This document shows, one piece after another, positions 1 to 7,815 of a DNA stretch of 35,662 nucleotides (its first letter is position 1; each line of letters starts with the position of its first letter). The position numbers were made by a program, and so were the translations under genes. Origin of the DNA: Thermoplasmata archaeon (GTDB lineage Archaea > Thermoplasmatota > Penumbrarchaeia > JAEHCK01); contig JAEHCK010000038.1 in the NCBI GenBank assembly GCA_020696345.1, positions 1-35,662 on the forward strand, in the 5' to 3' direction. The notes under the pieces are model-generated. The model ran no database searches. It had not been told where the DNA came from and was given only the letters and a program-made list of their open reading frames with translations.

Positions 1-127
1 ATTCCACTTCATCGTCATGATGCAACGGAACAAATTTCAATTCTGCCGTTTCCTCTAATACTTTTCTTACGATAGCGGCAGAACATTTTCCATCCATATC
101 GTCATGGTAATAAATTATCGCTTTCAT
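1..127 (-). CDS. DHH-family phosphoesterase, N-terminal part only
   Basis: The gene runs off the left edge, so only about 42 N-terminal residues are seen. They contain IIYYHDDMDGKCSAA, which matches motif I of the DHH phosphoesterase superfamily (HxDxDGxxSA, the metal-binding aspartates of RecJ- and NrnA-like enzymes). Family members hydrolyse phosphodiester bonds in single-stranded DNA, short RNAs or cyclic dinucleotides; the substrate cannot be told from this fragment. Two ATG codons are adjacent at 125-130. The second is preferred because AAAGGAGT lies about four bases before it and only one base before the first. It is the last gene of the leftward operon visible here. Confidence 0.7.
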   Translation of the reverse strand, partial: MKAIIYYHDDMDGKCSAAIVRKVLEETAELKFVPLHHDDEVE

Positions 128-163
128 CATACTCCTTTCTATTTGTTATATCCATTTTGACTC

Positions 164-358
164 CTATGGTTTTACTCTAGTTCTTTGTTCCCATTTTTCA
201 CACCAATCATCATATGCCTGATGGTATCCAGTTACCTGACATAACACCATTGAACCGGGATAATTAGATAAAATATAGCTAGCCATTTCACATTCCTCAC
301 AACTCATTATCTGTATTGATAAATCATCTAGTTGGTCCTTCAAAATATCTTCAAACAT
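164..358 (-). CDS. Small hypothetical protein, 64 aa
   Basis: I do not recognise this protein. It is acidic at the N-terminus (MFEDILKDQLDDLS), has a CEEC pair near residues 20-23, and ends in a basic, tryptophan-containing stretch. The start is an ATG with an AGAGGT ribosome site about nine bases upstream. It begins one base after the stop of the upstream zinc-ribbon gene, so the two are probably translated from one message. Confidence 0.65.
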   Translation of the reverse strand: MFEDILKDQLDDLSIQIMSCEECEMASYILSNYPGSMVLCQVTGYHQAYDDWCEKWEQRTRVKP

Positions 359-359
359 T

Positions 360-497
360 TTATGTTACCTCTGGTATAAATTCCATATCACAGCAATCAC
401 ATTTAACTGTACTCATAGGTTCTTCTTCATAATTATCACAATTACATTTTGGACATACCCATGAATATCCCTCTGAATACAGTATAACTTTTTCCAT
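360..497 (-). CDS. Small zinc-ribbon protein, 45 aa
   Basis: This short gene starts at an ATG with GAGGG six bases upstream and ends one base before the next gene's ATG. The protein has CPKCNC near residues 15-20 and CDCC near residues 34-37, spaced as in a treble-clef or zinc-ribbon fold, so it probably binds one zinc ion. Several other tiny zinc ribbons occur in this window. The function is unknown; such proteins in phages often bind nucleic acid or a host protein, but nothing here shows which. Confidence 0.65.
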   Translation of the reverse strand: MEKVILYSEGYSWVCPKCNCDNYEEEPMSTVKCDCCDMEFIPEVT

Positions 498-498
498 T

Positions 499-681
499 TC
501 ATCCCTCATTTAATGGCTTTGCTTCAGTACCGTCTTCATTTAACTTCTTTTTTTTCTTCCAAAGTTTTCCACCCTTTGGACCTTCAGATACTAATAAATC
601 ACCTTCTGGTAGTAAGTCTTTTAAAAGATCACCTTTATCTTTTTTATCTTTTAAGAGTTGTCCTTTGTAATGTTTTGCCAT
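499..681 (-). CDS. Small lysine-rich hypothetical protein, 60 aa
   Basis: I do not recognise the product. It is highly charged, with repeated GDLL and KDK units in the first 30 residues and a run of five lysines near residue 43, and looks soluble and possibly disordered. The ribosome site AGGAGG is strong and about nine bases before the ATG. The start overlaps the end of the VWA gene by 31 bases in another frame, which suggests coupled translation. Confidence 0.6.
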   Translation of the reverse strand: MAKHYKGQLLKDKKDKGDLLKDLLPEGDLLVSEGPKGGKLWKKKKKLNEDGTEAKPLNEG

Positions 682-1406
682 GCTGCTTTTTCCTCCTCGT
701 CAACGAAAAAATCATCAACTTGTGTTTCTCCAGCTTTCCTAACTGTGTAGTATTTATCAAGACCACTCATGGTTTTTCCAGCAGACATTTTAAAACCTTC
801 ATCATTTGCTGTATAATACATTGTATTGTTGCCTAAAAATCCCATCTTTGTAATAGCTTCATTAGCTTGAAGTTCACCACCCATAAAAGTAAATGTCCAA
901 ATACCTGAATCTTCAAGATATTTTATTTCCTTTTTAATCTGTTCATCGGTCCATTCTTTTGAGTCATTTTCTTCACCATCTGTAAGAACAATAACTAAAA
1001 CAGATTGATCTTTATCAGAATCACCAGATATTAAACTTTTTCCTTTTACTATTGATTCACCTATAGCATCACGCAAAGCTGTTGATCCACCTGTCCACCA
1101 CGTAAGCATTGGTTTAATATTTTGAGCCAATGTGGTTTCTGCGTACTCTTGTACTCTATCATCAAATTCAATAATTGATATAGTAGTTTCTACTTCAGAG
1201 GATTCTCTTTGAATTTTAGCTAGTTGCTCGTTATAGTTATTCATTGCTAACTGACTTCTAGCACTTCCATTGCCAGCGTCGGCTGACATCGAACCACTAT
1301 GATCTTGAACAAAAATAGCATGAACAATTGGAATCCGCTCCGGTCTTGTGTCTATACCGATTCGATCTAACTCTTCATCAATATCATTAAATACATCATC
1401 ACTCAT
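651..1406 (-). CDS. VWA (von Willebrand factor A) domain protein
   Basis: The 251-residue protein is almost entirely one VWA domain. The MIDAS metal-binding motif DHSGS is at residues 35-39, the conserved threonine is in TGGST at 105-109, and LTDGEEN at 141-147 supplies the third MIDAS aspartate. The closest known types are stand-alone bacterial VWA proteins of the YegL/TerY kind, which bind partner proteins through a divalent metal and often sit with tellurite-resistance or stress modules. No signal peptide is present, so it is probably cytoplasmic. It overlaps the NADAR gene by eight bases, suggesting co-expression. Its partner is unknown. Confidence 0.85.
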   Translation of the reverse strand: MSDDVFNDIDEELDRIGIDTRPERIPIVHAIFVQDHSGSMSADAGNGSARSQLAMNNYNEQLAKIQRESSEVETTISIIEFDDRVQEYAETTLAQNIKPMLTWWTGGSTALRDAIGESIVKGKSLISGDSDKDQSVLVIVLTDGEENDSKEWTDEQIKKEIKYLEDSGIWTFTFMGGELQANEAITKMGFLGNNTMYYTANDEGFKMSAGKTMSGLDKYYTVRKAGETQVDDFFVDEEEKAAWQNITKDNS

Positions 1407-1848
1407 TACTAAATCCCTCCCTTATTAACATCAATATTTTTCCAAGCCAGTTTTTACCCGGTTTGTTTTCACATTTAGGACAATTACAATCACCCCAAAT
1501 ATTGTCATGCCACCAATTACCTTCAATTAAACTATATCCTTTAGTACTATCAAGTAACTCAGCAATACCTTTGTTTTGAAGAAATTTAAGCATAACACCA
1601 TTTGTCATAAAATCGAATTTTAAGTCATCCCAATTATCACGCAATGCTACCTCTTGTCCTATTCTTTTTGCTTGACCTGGTGTTGAAATAGACCAAATTC
1701 TACCTCTATCAACCATGTTAATCGTTTTCATAGCCTGATAGTAGTGCTCAACAGTTCTCCATAATACACCATCTTCATCACGAAAACTATGATCACTAAA
1801 GTTGCTCATCCAAGCAAAGTTACCTTCAAATTCATCAATTTTCTTCAT
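1399..1848 (-). CDS. NADAR domain protein (YbiA/COG3236 family)
   Basis: The 149-residue protein matches the NADAR family along its whole length: FAWMSNFSDHSF near residue 11, W30 with VEHYYQAMK at 33-41, PGQAKRIG at 57-64, MLKFLQN at 86-92, and the C-terminal WGD, GKNWLGKILMLIRE. Members act on ADP-ribose-type N-glycosidic bonds; some remove ADP-ribose from guanine bases and counter DarT-type toxins, and others act on riboflavin intermediates. A CNCPKC insertion at residues 121-126 replaces the usual short glycine loop and may bind zinc. It overlaps both neighbours by four to eight bases. A role in reversing ADP-ribosylation by host defences is an inference. Confidence 0.9.
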   Translation of the reverse strand: MKKIDEFEGNFAWMSNFSDHSFRDEDGVLWRTVEHYYQAMKTINMVDRGRIWSISTPGQAKRIGQEVALRDNWDDLKFDFMTNGVMLKFLQNKGIAELLDSTKGYSLIEGNWWHDNIWGDCNCPKCENKPGKNWLGKILMLIREGFSNE

Positions 1849-2447
1849 AATTTTTCACTTACCTTTCTCATGAATCCATTAATTTCTTGTAGTTTTTCTA
1901 CAATTTCTCTGTATTGATGTACAATATAAGTCATACATGCTCTATCGTCATCCGTTAATATCAATCTTCCAGTTTTAACTAACCAAACCAAAAGGAACTT
2001 ATCTATGCTACCGTGAATATAATGATCTACTATAACTTTTCTATTACCATTTGCTAGCTGTAAGTAATCTCTAAGGATATGAATTTTATTCTCTTTCATA
2101 TATCTTCTTATGAACTTTACGGAATCTACTATATTCTTTTTATTGACATCCATTTCCCTCTTTATGTTCTTATCTCTTTGAACATATAATCTCATTACTC
2201 GAGGATCAAAAAATTTAATATAAGAGAATGTCTTAAATAACTCAAATCCGCATTGAAAATATCTCACAATATTTACATTTGTCCATTTAGTATTAAAGTA
2301 CTTAGTAGCTAATAAAAGTGCTTCTCTATTCTTATCAGAAAATTTTGAATTTAAATGAGCATCAAAGTCTTTGGGCATACGAAACCCACGACCCTTTGAC
2401 TCGGCCTGTGCTTTTCTAAAATTATAATAAACATCAACAGGTTCCAT
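1845..2447 (-). CDS. Hypothetical protein, 200 aa
   Basis: I do not recognise a family. The protein looks soluble, mostly helical and basic, with a central stretch of aromatic residues (ECGFELFKTFSYIKFF-like, about residues 65-80) and a charged segment around 95-110. There is no signal peptide. It overlaps the upstream gene by one base and the NADAR gene by four, so it belongs to the operon that starts at the promoter near 2,750. Confidence 0.65.
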   Translation of the reverse strand: MEPVDVYYNFRKAQAESKGRGFRMPKDFDAHLNSKFSDKNREALLLATKYFNTKWTNVNIVRYFQCGFELFKTFSYIKFFDPRVMRLYVQRDKNIKREMDVNKKNIVDSVKFIRRYMKENKIHILRDYLQLANGNRKVIVDHYIHGSIDKFLLVWLVKTGRLILTDDDRACMTYIVHQYREIVEKLQEINGFMRKVSEKL

Positions 2448-2695
2448 TATTTCTCAAATATAGTTAAGTGTATATCCCAACACTTATGAACCTCCGACCA
2501 AAATGGATTCTCACCAATAACTACATAAATTGGCTTTTCTTTTACTTTTCCATTTTTAATTACTCTTATAACATCACTAGCCTTTAACCACCTTACTCTC
2601 GTTCTAAGCCAGGATCCATGTTCTTCATTGCCGGATTTCGGGACACACCACTTTTCGCATTTTAATTCATTAGTCCTTTGTGTATCGTCTTTCAT
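2447..2695 (-). CDS. Hypothetical protein, 82 aa
   Basis: This is the first gene of the leftward operon driven by the promoter at 2,722-2,750. An AAAGGAT ribosome site lies before the ATG. The protein is basic and tryptophan-rich, with KCEKWCVPKSG at residues 12-22 and a predicted mixed alpha/beta C-terminus (PIYVVIGENPFW). I do not recognise it. Confidence 0.65.
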   Translation of the reverse strand: MKDDTQRTNELKCEKWCVPKSGNEEHGSWLRTRVRWLKASDVIRVIKNGKVKEKPIYVVIGENPFWSEVHKCWDIHLTIFEK

Positions 2696-2721
2696 TTATA
2701 ATCCTTTCTATAACTGAATTG

Positions 2722-2750
2722 ATTATATCATAACAACTTAAAAAAGTAAA
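2722..2750 (-). promoter_or_regulatory. Sigma70-type promoter, leftward
   Basis: On the minus strand TTTACT is followed by exactly 17 bases and TATAAT, with TGA directly before the -10. It sits between the glycosyltransferase stop and the 82-aa gene and should drive the operon running from 2,695 to the left edge. Confidence 0.75.
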
Positions 2751-2751
2751 C

Positions 2752-3873
2752 TTACAATTTTTGTCCAAACATACCTAAGTAAGTGTTAGCATATTTTTTC
2801 AAGTTATTATTTTCCTCCCAATACAATTGAGATGATATTCTTGAGTGGTCCTTCCTCCAAACTTTAGCTCTAAAATCAGTATCAACGGCAAGTTTTTCAA
2901 TATAATGTATAAACTCTACATCTGTTTTACACCTTAATGTCATTGCTTTATAAGGTAATACATCAGAATACACACCTGGACACCCAAGTGCAGTATACTC
3001 TAATGATTTAATATTACTTTTACAGCTATTAAAAACATTATCCTCTAGCGGTGCTATACAAATATCCGGCTCAATACTTTTTAACTTACGTGGATAATTA
3101 AAAATATTCTCCCATGGATGAAATGTAATTTTACTTTTTACTTCTCTTAACTCCTCGGGCATTGCACCCATCAAAATCCAATCATGTAAATCTACTGTTT
3201 TTTTAATATAGTCAATTAGCTCTTTACCAAAATCTCCACCTTTTATTTCATCACCAATTATTTCAGGCATAGCAAAATGATTTTGACTACCAGCCCATAA
3301 TATTTTTACTTTTTCACCTTCTTTATAATAATCATGTGCCGGGTAAATATCTTGCCATATAAATTTTGGTAAGTGATTTGGTATTACTTCAATTTTTTTA
3401 TTGTATTGTCCATAAATTTCTTTCAATCGTGGTGTAGACGTAATTATTCCATCTGAATTTTCCATTAACCATTTTACATTTTCTTCTTGAGATTTGTAAT
3501 ATGGCGAGGCGTAATTCCACTCTGGAATATCAATTAATAAGTCGTCTATTTCATAAATTAATGGGATTTTGAATTTTGATTGTATATTTGACTTGTAGTG
3601 CTTATACAATTTAACGTGCTGGTCCGTTGCGGACCTCTGGAATTGAACAAAAGTGAAACTTTTGTAATAATTAACATCACCAATATACGAGCTAGCATAC
3701 TGAGTGTTAAACTGTAAATCTTTTTCTCTTATATGATTAAGTAACAGATATGGATACATCACTCGAATTGTACCACAACCTTGAACATCACCTAAAAAAC
3801 TTAAAAAACCAATTCTTGCTGGCCTCTTGACTTTCATCAATACCTTGCCAGTCTTATCTCTTTTCTTTGCCAT
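2752..3873 (-). CDS. GT-B type glycosyltransferase (family 4-like)
   Basis: The 373-residue protein has a Rossmann-type N-terminal half beginning RIGFLSFLGDVQGCGTIRV (residues 21-39), an acidic IYEIDDLL segment near residue 120, IITSTPRLKEIYG and EVIPNHLPK near 160-180, and a C-terminal nucleotide-sugar domain with WAGSQNH and the motif KSLEYTALGCPGVYSD. This is the pattern of GT1/GT4-like glycosyltransferases. In phages such enzymes glucosylate modified DNA bases or virion parts; the acceptor is not shown here. It has a strong GGGGGAGG ribosome site and follows a terminator hairpin at 3,911-3,935, so it may have its own promoter that I could not identify. Confidence 0.8.
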   Translation of the reverse strand: MAKKRDKTGKVLMKVKRPARIGFLSFLGDVQGCGTIRVMYPYLLLNHIREKDLQFNTQYASSYIGDVNYYKSFTFVQFQRSATDQHVKLYKHYKSNIQSKFKIPLIYEIDDLLIDIPEWNYASPYYKSQEENVKWLMENSDGIITSTPRLKEIYGQYNKKIEVIPNHLPKFIWQDIYPAHDYYKEGEKVKILWAGSQNHFAMPEIIGDEIKGGDFGKELIDYIKKTVDLHDWILMGAMPEELREVKSKITFHPWENIFNYPRKLKSIEPDICIAPLEDNVFNSCKSNIKSLEYTALGCPGVYSDVLPYKAMTLRCKTDVEFIHYIEKLAVDTDFRAKVWRKDHSRISSQLYWEENNNLKKYANTYLGMFGQKL

Positions 3874-3910
3874 TTAAACAATTTTACCTCCCCCTTTCTT
3901 GGCAAAAGTA

Positions 3911-3935
3911 TAGGGAACGGGAGAACCGTTCCCTA
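3911..3935 (-). terminator. Hairpin, probable terminator
   Basis: A perfect 10-bp stem (TAGGGAACGG with CCGTTCCCTA) and a five-base loop sits just after the HNH gene stop. In the minus-strand direction it is followed by a short, imperfect T stretch, so termination may be partial. Confidence 0.6.
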
Positions 3936-3939
3936 TCTC

Positions 3940-4446
3940 CTATTTTGCGAATAGCTCTTTTATAATCTTGTCTATTCCTTGAGCTTTCATTTTCAACTGA
4001 AGAAATTCCATAACAGTTGGTTGATGTGATCTAATTTTTGGATACATCTTTGCTTCACTACAGCTCTTATGTCCTTTTCTTGAGTTGCATGGTTTACATG
4101 ACGCAACGCAGTTCTCAAAAGTTGACTTACCACCTCTTGCTTTTGGTATAATGTGGTCAATTGTTAGCGTTACATTATCAGCTCGACAATAAGCACATTT
4201 GAATCCATCCCTAACCATTACATTTTTCTTGCTAAATGGAACTCTAGCTTTATACAATGTTCTGATTAGCTTTACAAGCCTCATAATTGAGGGGATTTTC
4301 ATTACCAAACCCATAGCGGTTCTGAAAACTTGTCCACTGTACTTCAGTACTTCTGTTTTTTCTTTTGCCAACAAACACAAAGCCTTCTTTATTGAAACTG
4401 TGTTTAGGTATGTGTAGTCAGCATTTAAAATAACTACACTAGCCAT
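3940..4446 (-). CDS. HNH endonuclease
   Basis: The 168-residue protein begins MASVVILNADYTYLNTVS, the conserved N-terminus of the COG1403-type HNH family (VLNADY..L..VS). The HNH core has CAYC at 84-87, IDHIIPKARGG at 96-106, N112, and CKPCNSRKG at 117-125, giving two zinc-binding CxxC pairs around the catalytic DH. Members nick or cut double-stranded DNA; free-standing phage copies are often homing-type nucleases or packaging helpers. The start at 4,446 is chosen because AAAGGAGAG lies seven bases upstream; a longer frame to 4,506 would overlap the next gene. A hairpin follows the stop. Confidence 0.88.
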   Translation of the reverse strand: MASVVILNADYTYLNTVSIKKALCLLAKEKTEVLKYSGQVFRTAMGLVMKIPSIMRLVKLIRTLYKARVPFSKKNVMVRDGFKCAYCRADNVTLTIDHIIPKARGGKSTFENCVASCKPCNSRKGHKSCSEAKMYPKIRSHQPTVMEFLQLKMKAQGIDKIIKELFAK

Positions 4447-4450
4447 CTTG

Positions 4451-4708
4451 TCACTCTCCTTTCGGTATAAAATCCACCCTTTTTTGTGCCAAAGCGTTTG
4501 CCACACCCGGCATCTTTTTTAACTCCTTCAAAAAAAGTTTATAATCTTTTGTACATTGTTTTTTACTATACGCACTTCTTTCGTTGTTTTCATTTGTTAC
4601 ATAAACTGTGTTTGAACCACCTTCACAGTACAGACATTTCTTTTCATCTACCATAAATTCAGGTGGAAAAAACTCTTGACATCCTTTACATTGTCCTATG
4701 ATAATCAC
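4451..4708 (-). CDS. Zinc-binding hypothetical protein, 85 aa
   Basis: CKGC at residues 7-10 and CLYC at 25-28 form a likely zinc ribbon at the N-terminus, followed by a charged helical C-terminal half with KELKKMPGV. The gene lies four bases upstream of the HNH start and probably shares its message. A role as a nucleic-acid or protein adaptor is possible but not shown. Confidence 0.65.
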   Translation of the reverse strand: MIIIGQCKGCQEFFPPEFMVDEKKCLYCEGGSNTVYVTNENNERSAYSKKQCTKDYKLFLKELKKMPGVANALAQKRVDFIPKGE

Positions 4709-4720
4709 CCCCGTGTTTAT

Positions 4721-4906
4721 TTATATAATAGGATCACTTGTACCCTTATTTAATTTCTTCTTAAATTCCTCATTATCTACTACGCTAAACATATTTTTAC
4801 CATATATAGCATCAAGACATTCTTGAAGAGTATTTTCAGAAAGATAATCATCCAATGCTTCACATAGTTGTAATTCTGCTTCCCATCTTAAAAGTTTATC
4901 TGTCAT
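4721..4906 (-). CDS. Hypothetical protein, 61 aa
   Basis: This acidic, helical protein overlaps the end of the ligase gene by four bases (ATGA arrangement), so its translation is probably coupled to that of the ligase. I do not recognise it. It has no cysteines beyond two isolated ones and no membrane segment. Confidence 0.6.
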   Translation of the reverse strand: MTDKLLRWEAELQLCEALDDYLSENTLQECLDAIYGKNMFSVVDNEEFKKKLNKGTSDPII

Positions 4907-6780
4907 TTCAACATCTCCATTAAATCCTCGTAAGAAATTATTGGTATATTATATCCTCTAGCCTTTTTTGCTTTTCCTGTTTGAGTATCTGGATCAGCGA
5001 CAACTAAGAAACTAACTGATTTACTCATACTTCTAACTGTACCACCTTTTTTCTCTATCATCATTTGAAGTTCTTTTCTTCCAAACTGACCCTTACCAGT
5101 CATACAAAAGGTAACACCAGCTAGATTTCGAGCCACCTGTTCCCATTGAAGTCCTTTATTTCTAAGAAAATCGAACAAACTTTCACCAACCTGCTTGATA
5201 TTATTAAAATAATTTTCTGCTATCACCTCTCCAACACCATCAATTTCTATTAGTTCACTCGGTAAAAAATTCCATGCTCTTTCCATGAAATGATCGTCGT
5301 TTTCACATTGTGGCCTGAAATGATCATATAAGGACTTCGAAAATGTTTTACCAACATTAGGAATACCCAGTGCTCTAATGAATCTATCAGGAGTAGTTTG
5401 CAAAGTCTTCTCTATTTCATTGACAATTACTCTACCCCGTTTCATCCCAAATCCTTCATACTTGGCTATTTCAAAATCTGTTATTGTATAACAACTTTCA
5501 ATAGTATCCAATCCAAGCTTCACCAAAGTTTTTTCAGTGATATTTTCAGCACCCATTGTTCTTAAAAAGTGCTCAACTACTTTAAAGGACCGTGATATAC
5601 AATTTTCATTTTCACAAACCAGATCGACACCTTTCATAACTAAGTCATGGTCACATGATGGACAAAAATCTGGAATCATTGGACCATATATAGAAGGTGT
5701 TATTGATCCGGTAATATATGGAATAACATCACCACTTCTCACCATATTTAATAAAGAATTAACACCAATTTGTTCATCATCTATGAATTTTGCATTAAAT
5801 CCGGTTGCCTTGGATATAGTCACTCCTTGAATTTCCGTTGGTTTAATATGAACCACCGGAACAACCCGACCAGTTCTACTAACTTTCCATTCAACATGAT
5901 CTACAGTCACTTCAACTGGTTTCTCATTCATTTTAAAAGCGACCTTGTGTTCTGGAAATTCTACATCTTCTCGTTTATAATCCATGGGTGTTATCACTAG
6001 TCCATCTACTTCATACAAACCATTATCTTTTACCATTTCAAGGAATTTAACTAAAACACTTACAGGTGTTAATTCCTTGTTATAAACAATAGAGTTTGGA
6101 ACATGACCAACACCAAAATTTTCTACCATAAAATCATATTTTGTTTGTTCTGGTCGTTCTACTCCGAATACTGGTTCATAGTTCATTGTTTCATAAAAAA
6201 CCGGAGTAATTTTTTCATCGTCTTTTAAATAATCACGATTCAAAATACCAGCCGCGCCATTTCTTCTTGTTTTAAAACCAAGTTCTTTGTGGACATCACC
6301 CATCAGCATTGCTTCAGCACGGAACCAGATTGAACCAAATTTTTCTTTCATAGGCTTACAAAAAATTTTAGCTTTTTCAGTAATATCACTACCAAAATGA
6401 CCATCACCTCTTGTCGCCGCGAAATATACTTGACCTTCCCGGTAATTCACTGTAAAACTGACACCGTCAAGTTTTTCAGTAATTAAATATTCCTTCGCTG
6501 TTTGCTTGTCCAACCAGGCTTGAATATCATCAATTTTCACTTTGTTCAATGAACCAAGAATAAACGGAAGAGGAACCTTTTCACCAATAACCGGAGCACC
6601 AATTTGCTTGAAATAAGGATTTTCTGGAAAATTTGCCTTAGCATACTCTTTTAACTCATCATACTCAATGTCTCCAACAGGCGAAGTTCCATCTGTGTAA
6701 TAAAGCCTGTCATGATCCTTTAACTGGTTTATCATATTTTCCTCGTCCGTCATATCTAAAAACATAGTAACTTTATCCAT
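4903..6780 (-). CDS. ligA: NAD+-dependent DNA ligase
   Basis: The 625-residue enzyme seals nicks in DNA using NAD+ as the adenylate donor. Domain Ia is seen as DRLYYTDGTSPVGDIEYDEL at residues 24-43. The active-site lysine is K103 in TEKLDGVS, TRGDG follows at 123-127, EVDGLVIT at 257-264 and the AFKM lysine at 283. An OB fold is followed by a four-cysteine zinc finger (C373, C376, C389, C394), helix-hairpin-helix repeats and a C-terminal BRCT domain. The length is close to the usual 650-700. Because it consumes NAD+, it depends on the pool that the phage PncA and PncB genes may help maintain. It overlaps both flanking small genes. Confidence 0.95.
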   Translation of the reverse strand: MDKVTMFLDMTDEENMINQLKDHDRLYYTDGTSPVGDIEYDELKEYAKANFPENPYFKQIGAPVIGEKVPLPFILGSLNKVKIDDIQAWLDKQTAKEYLITEKLDGVSFTVNYREGQVYFAATRGDGHFGSDITEKAKIFCKPMKEKFGSIWFRAEAMLMGDVHKELGFKTRRNGAAGILNRDYLKDDEKITPVFYETMNYEPVFGVERPEQTKYDFMVENFGVGHVPNSIVYNKELTPVSVLVKFLEMVKDNGLYEVDGLVITPMDYKREDVEFPEHKVAFKMNEKPVEVTVDHVEWKVSRTGRVVPVVHIKPTEIQGVTISKATGFNAKFIDDEQIGVNSLLNMVRSGDVIPYITGSITPSIYGPMIPDFCPSCDHDLVMKGVDLVCENENCISRSFKVVEHFLRTMGAENITEKTLVKLGLDTIESCYTITDFEIAKYEGFGMKRGRVIVNEIEKTLQTTPDRFIRALGIPNVGKTFSKSLYDHFRPQCENDDHFMERAWNFLPSELIEIDGVGEVIAENYFNNIKQVGESLFDFLRNKGLQWEQVARNLAGVTFCMTGKGQFGRKELQMMIEKKGGTVRSMSKSVSFLVVADPDTQTGKAKKARGYNIPIISYEDLMEMLK

Positions 6781-6967
6781 TCATTATCTCCTCTTGTTCC
6801 ATATCATCTTCTAAGTGTTTATACATTTTATTGATCTTTTTATCAGCACCATTTGCAAAACAAGTCAAATAAACAATACAAAAAGTTAAAATAAAATTCC
6901 ACAATAACGAAATAACGTGTATTGTGAAGTTGTTCGCTATCGCTTCCAAGAAATATTGATTTTCCAT
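6773..6967 (-). CDS. Small membrane protein, 64 aa
   Basis: One strong transmembrane segment spans about residues 17-39 (HVISLLWNFILTFCIVYLTC), followed by a charged cytoplasmic tail. It overlaps the ligase start by eight bases and begins at the stop of the HD gene, so it is co-translated with both. The function is unknown. Confidence 0.65.
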   Translation of the reverse strand: MENQYFLEAIANNFTIHVISLLWNFILTFCIVYLTCFANGADKKINKMYKHLEDDMEQEEIMNG

Positions 6968-7731
6968 TATTTCTCCTTTCCATTATCTACAATTCTAAGG
7001 TTATCACCATCATCTTTTTTATCTTCATCCCCATAAAGTTCTCTTTTATGATACCTGTTTTCCATTTCTTTGTAAAGAACTCTACGAATTTTTTTCAAAT
7101 CACCAACCTTAACATCATCCAGCTGGTCGTCATCCATCAACCTATTAATAGTATTGTTAATAACAGATTTTTTCTCTTCTGTTGTATCCAGTTTCCCATT
7201 TGAAGCTAACGATCTTGCAGTTGCCTCGACAGAATCACAAATCATCAAAACTGCCGCTTCAATAGTTTTAGGCTTATTGCACTTATAGCGATAGTGGTCT
7301 GGGACCTCAGTTTTTGACTTATTAGCAAAGAATCTCAAAACAGTATCACCGTGATGCTGAATTATCATTTCAATTAACTCTCTTGGAAAACCAGGCTCGT
7401 TAAGAAGCACAACAGCCGTATCACCAATATGTCGAGTTATTATCTGATAACTCACCGTAGGTTCTAACTCGTTATGAATATTTTTGCCGTTTTGATTTTC
7501 TGAAAAGGCTTCTGGACAATTCATTTTCCCAATGTCATGGTACTTTCCAATTACACTCATTATATCAGTATTCAAACACAGTTCAAGAGCAATAGCTTCG
7601 CACAAATCAGCAACATTATCAGAATGAGCAAAAGTACCAGGAGCCACCTTTCTAAAAGTCTCTAGCAGTGGATGCGAAGCATCTAAGAAAGGTTTAAGAT
7701 CAAAAACTGATTTAGTTTTTTCTTCCATCAT
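6967..7731 (-). CDS. HD-domain phosphohydrolase, PgpH (c-di-AMP phosphodiesterase)-like
   Basis: The 254-residue protein matches the intracellular HD domain of PgpH/YqfF enzymes, which hydrolyse c-di-AMP to 5'-pApA. Seen in order: FAHSDNVADL (H36), YHDIGKMNCPEAFSENQ (H65-D66), NIHNELEPTVSYQIITRHIGD (H101), IIQHHGDTVLRFF (H126-H127), and KPKTIEAAVLMICDSVEATA (D166). The family's extracellular 7TMR-HDED part and membrane helices are absent, so this is a soluble stand-alone domain. The linker after residue 180 is acidic. It has an AAAGGAG site, and a promoter lies just upstream at 7,764. Cleavage of c-di-AMP is inferred from family similarity; another cyclic or linear nucleotide is possible. Confidence 0.82.
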   Translation of the reverse strand: MMEEKTKSVFDLKPFLDASHPLLETFRKVAPGTFAHSDNVADLCEAIALELCLNTDIMSVIGKYHDIGKMNCPEAFSENQNGKNIHNELEPTVSYQIITRHIGDTAVVLLNEPGFPRELIEMIIQHHGDTVLRFFANKSKTEVPDHYRYKCNKPKTIEAAVLMICDSVEATARSLASNGKLDTTEEKKSVINNTINRLMDDDQLDDVKVGDLKKIRRVLYKEMENRYHKRELYGDEDKKDDGDNLRIVDNGKEK

Positions 7732-7763
7732 TTTCTCCTTTTATGGTACAAATTATTACTACA

Positions 7764-7792
7764 ATAATATCATATGAGTTTTAAGTTGTAAA
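7764..7792 (-). promoter_or_regulatory. Sigma70-type promoter, leftward
   Basis: On the minus strand TTTACA, 17 bases and TATTAT occur 30-60 bases upstream of the HD-domain gene, with TGA before the -10. It likely drives the HD, small membrane and ligase genes. Confidence 0.75.
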
Positions 7793-7815
7793 TTGTTTTT
7801 TTTAATTCAGGTAGG

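Noticed and set aside
513-836. Plus-strand frame opposite the VWA gene
   Set aside because: It lies within well-supported minus-strand genes and is a hydrophobic low-complexity shadow.
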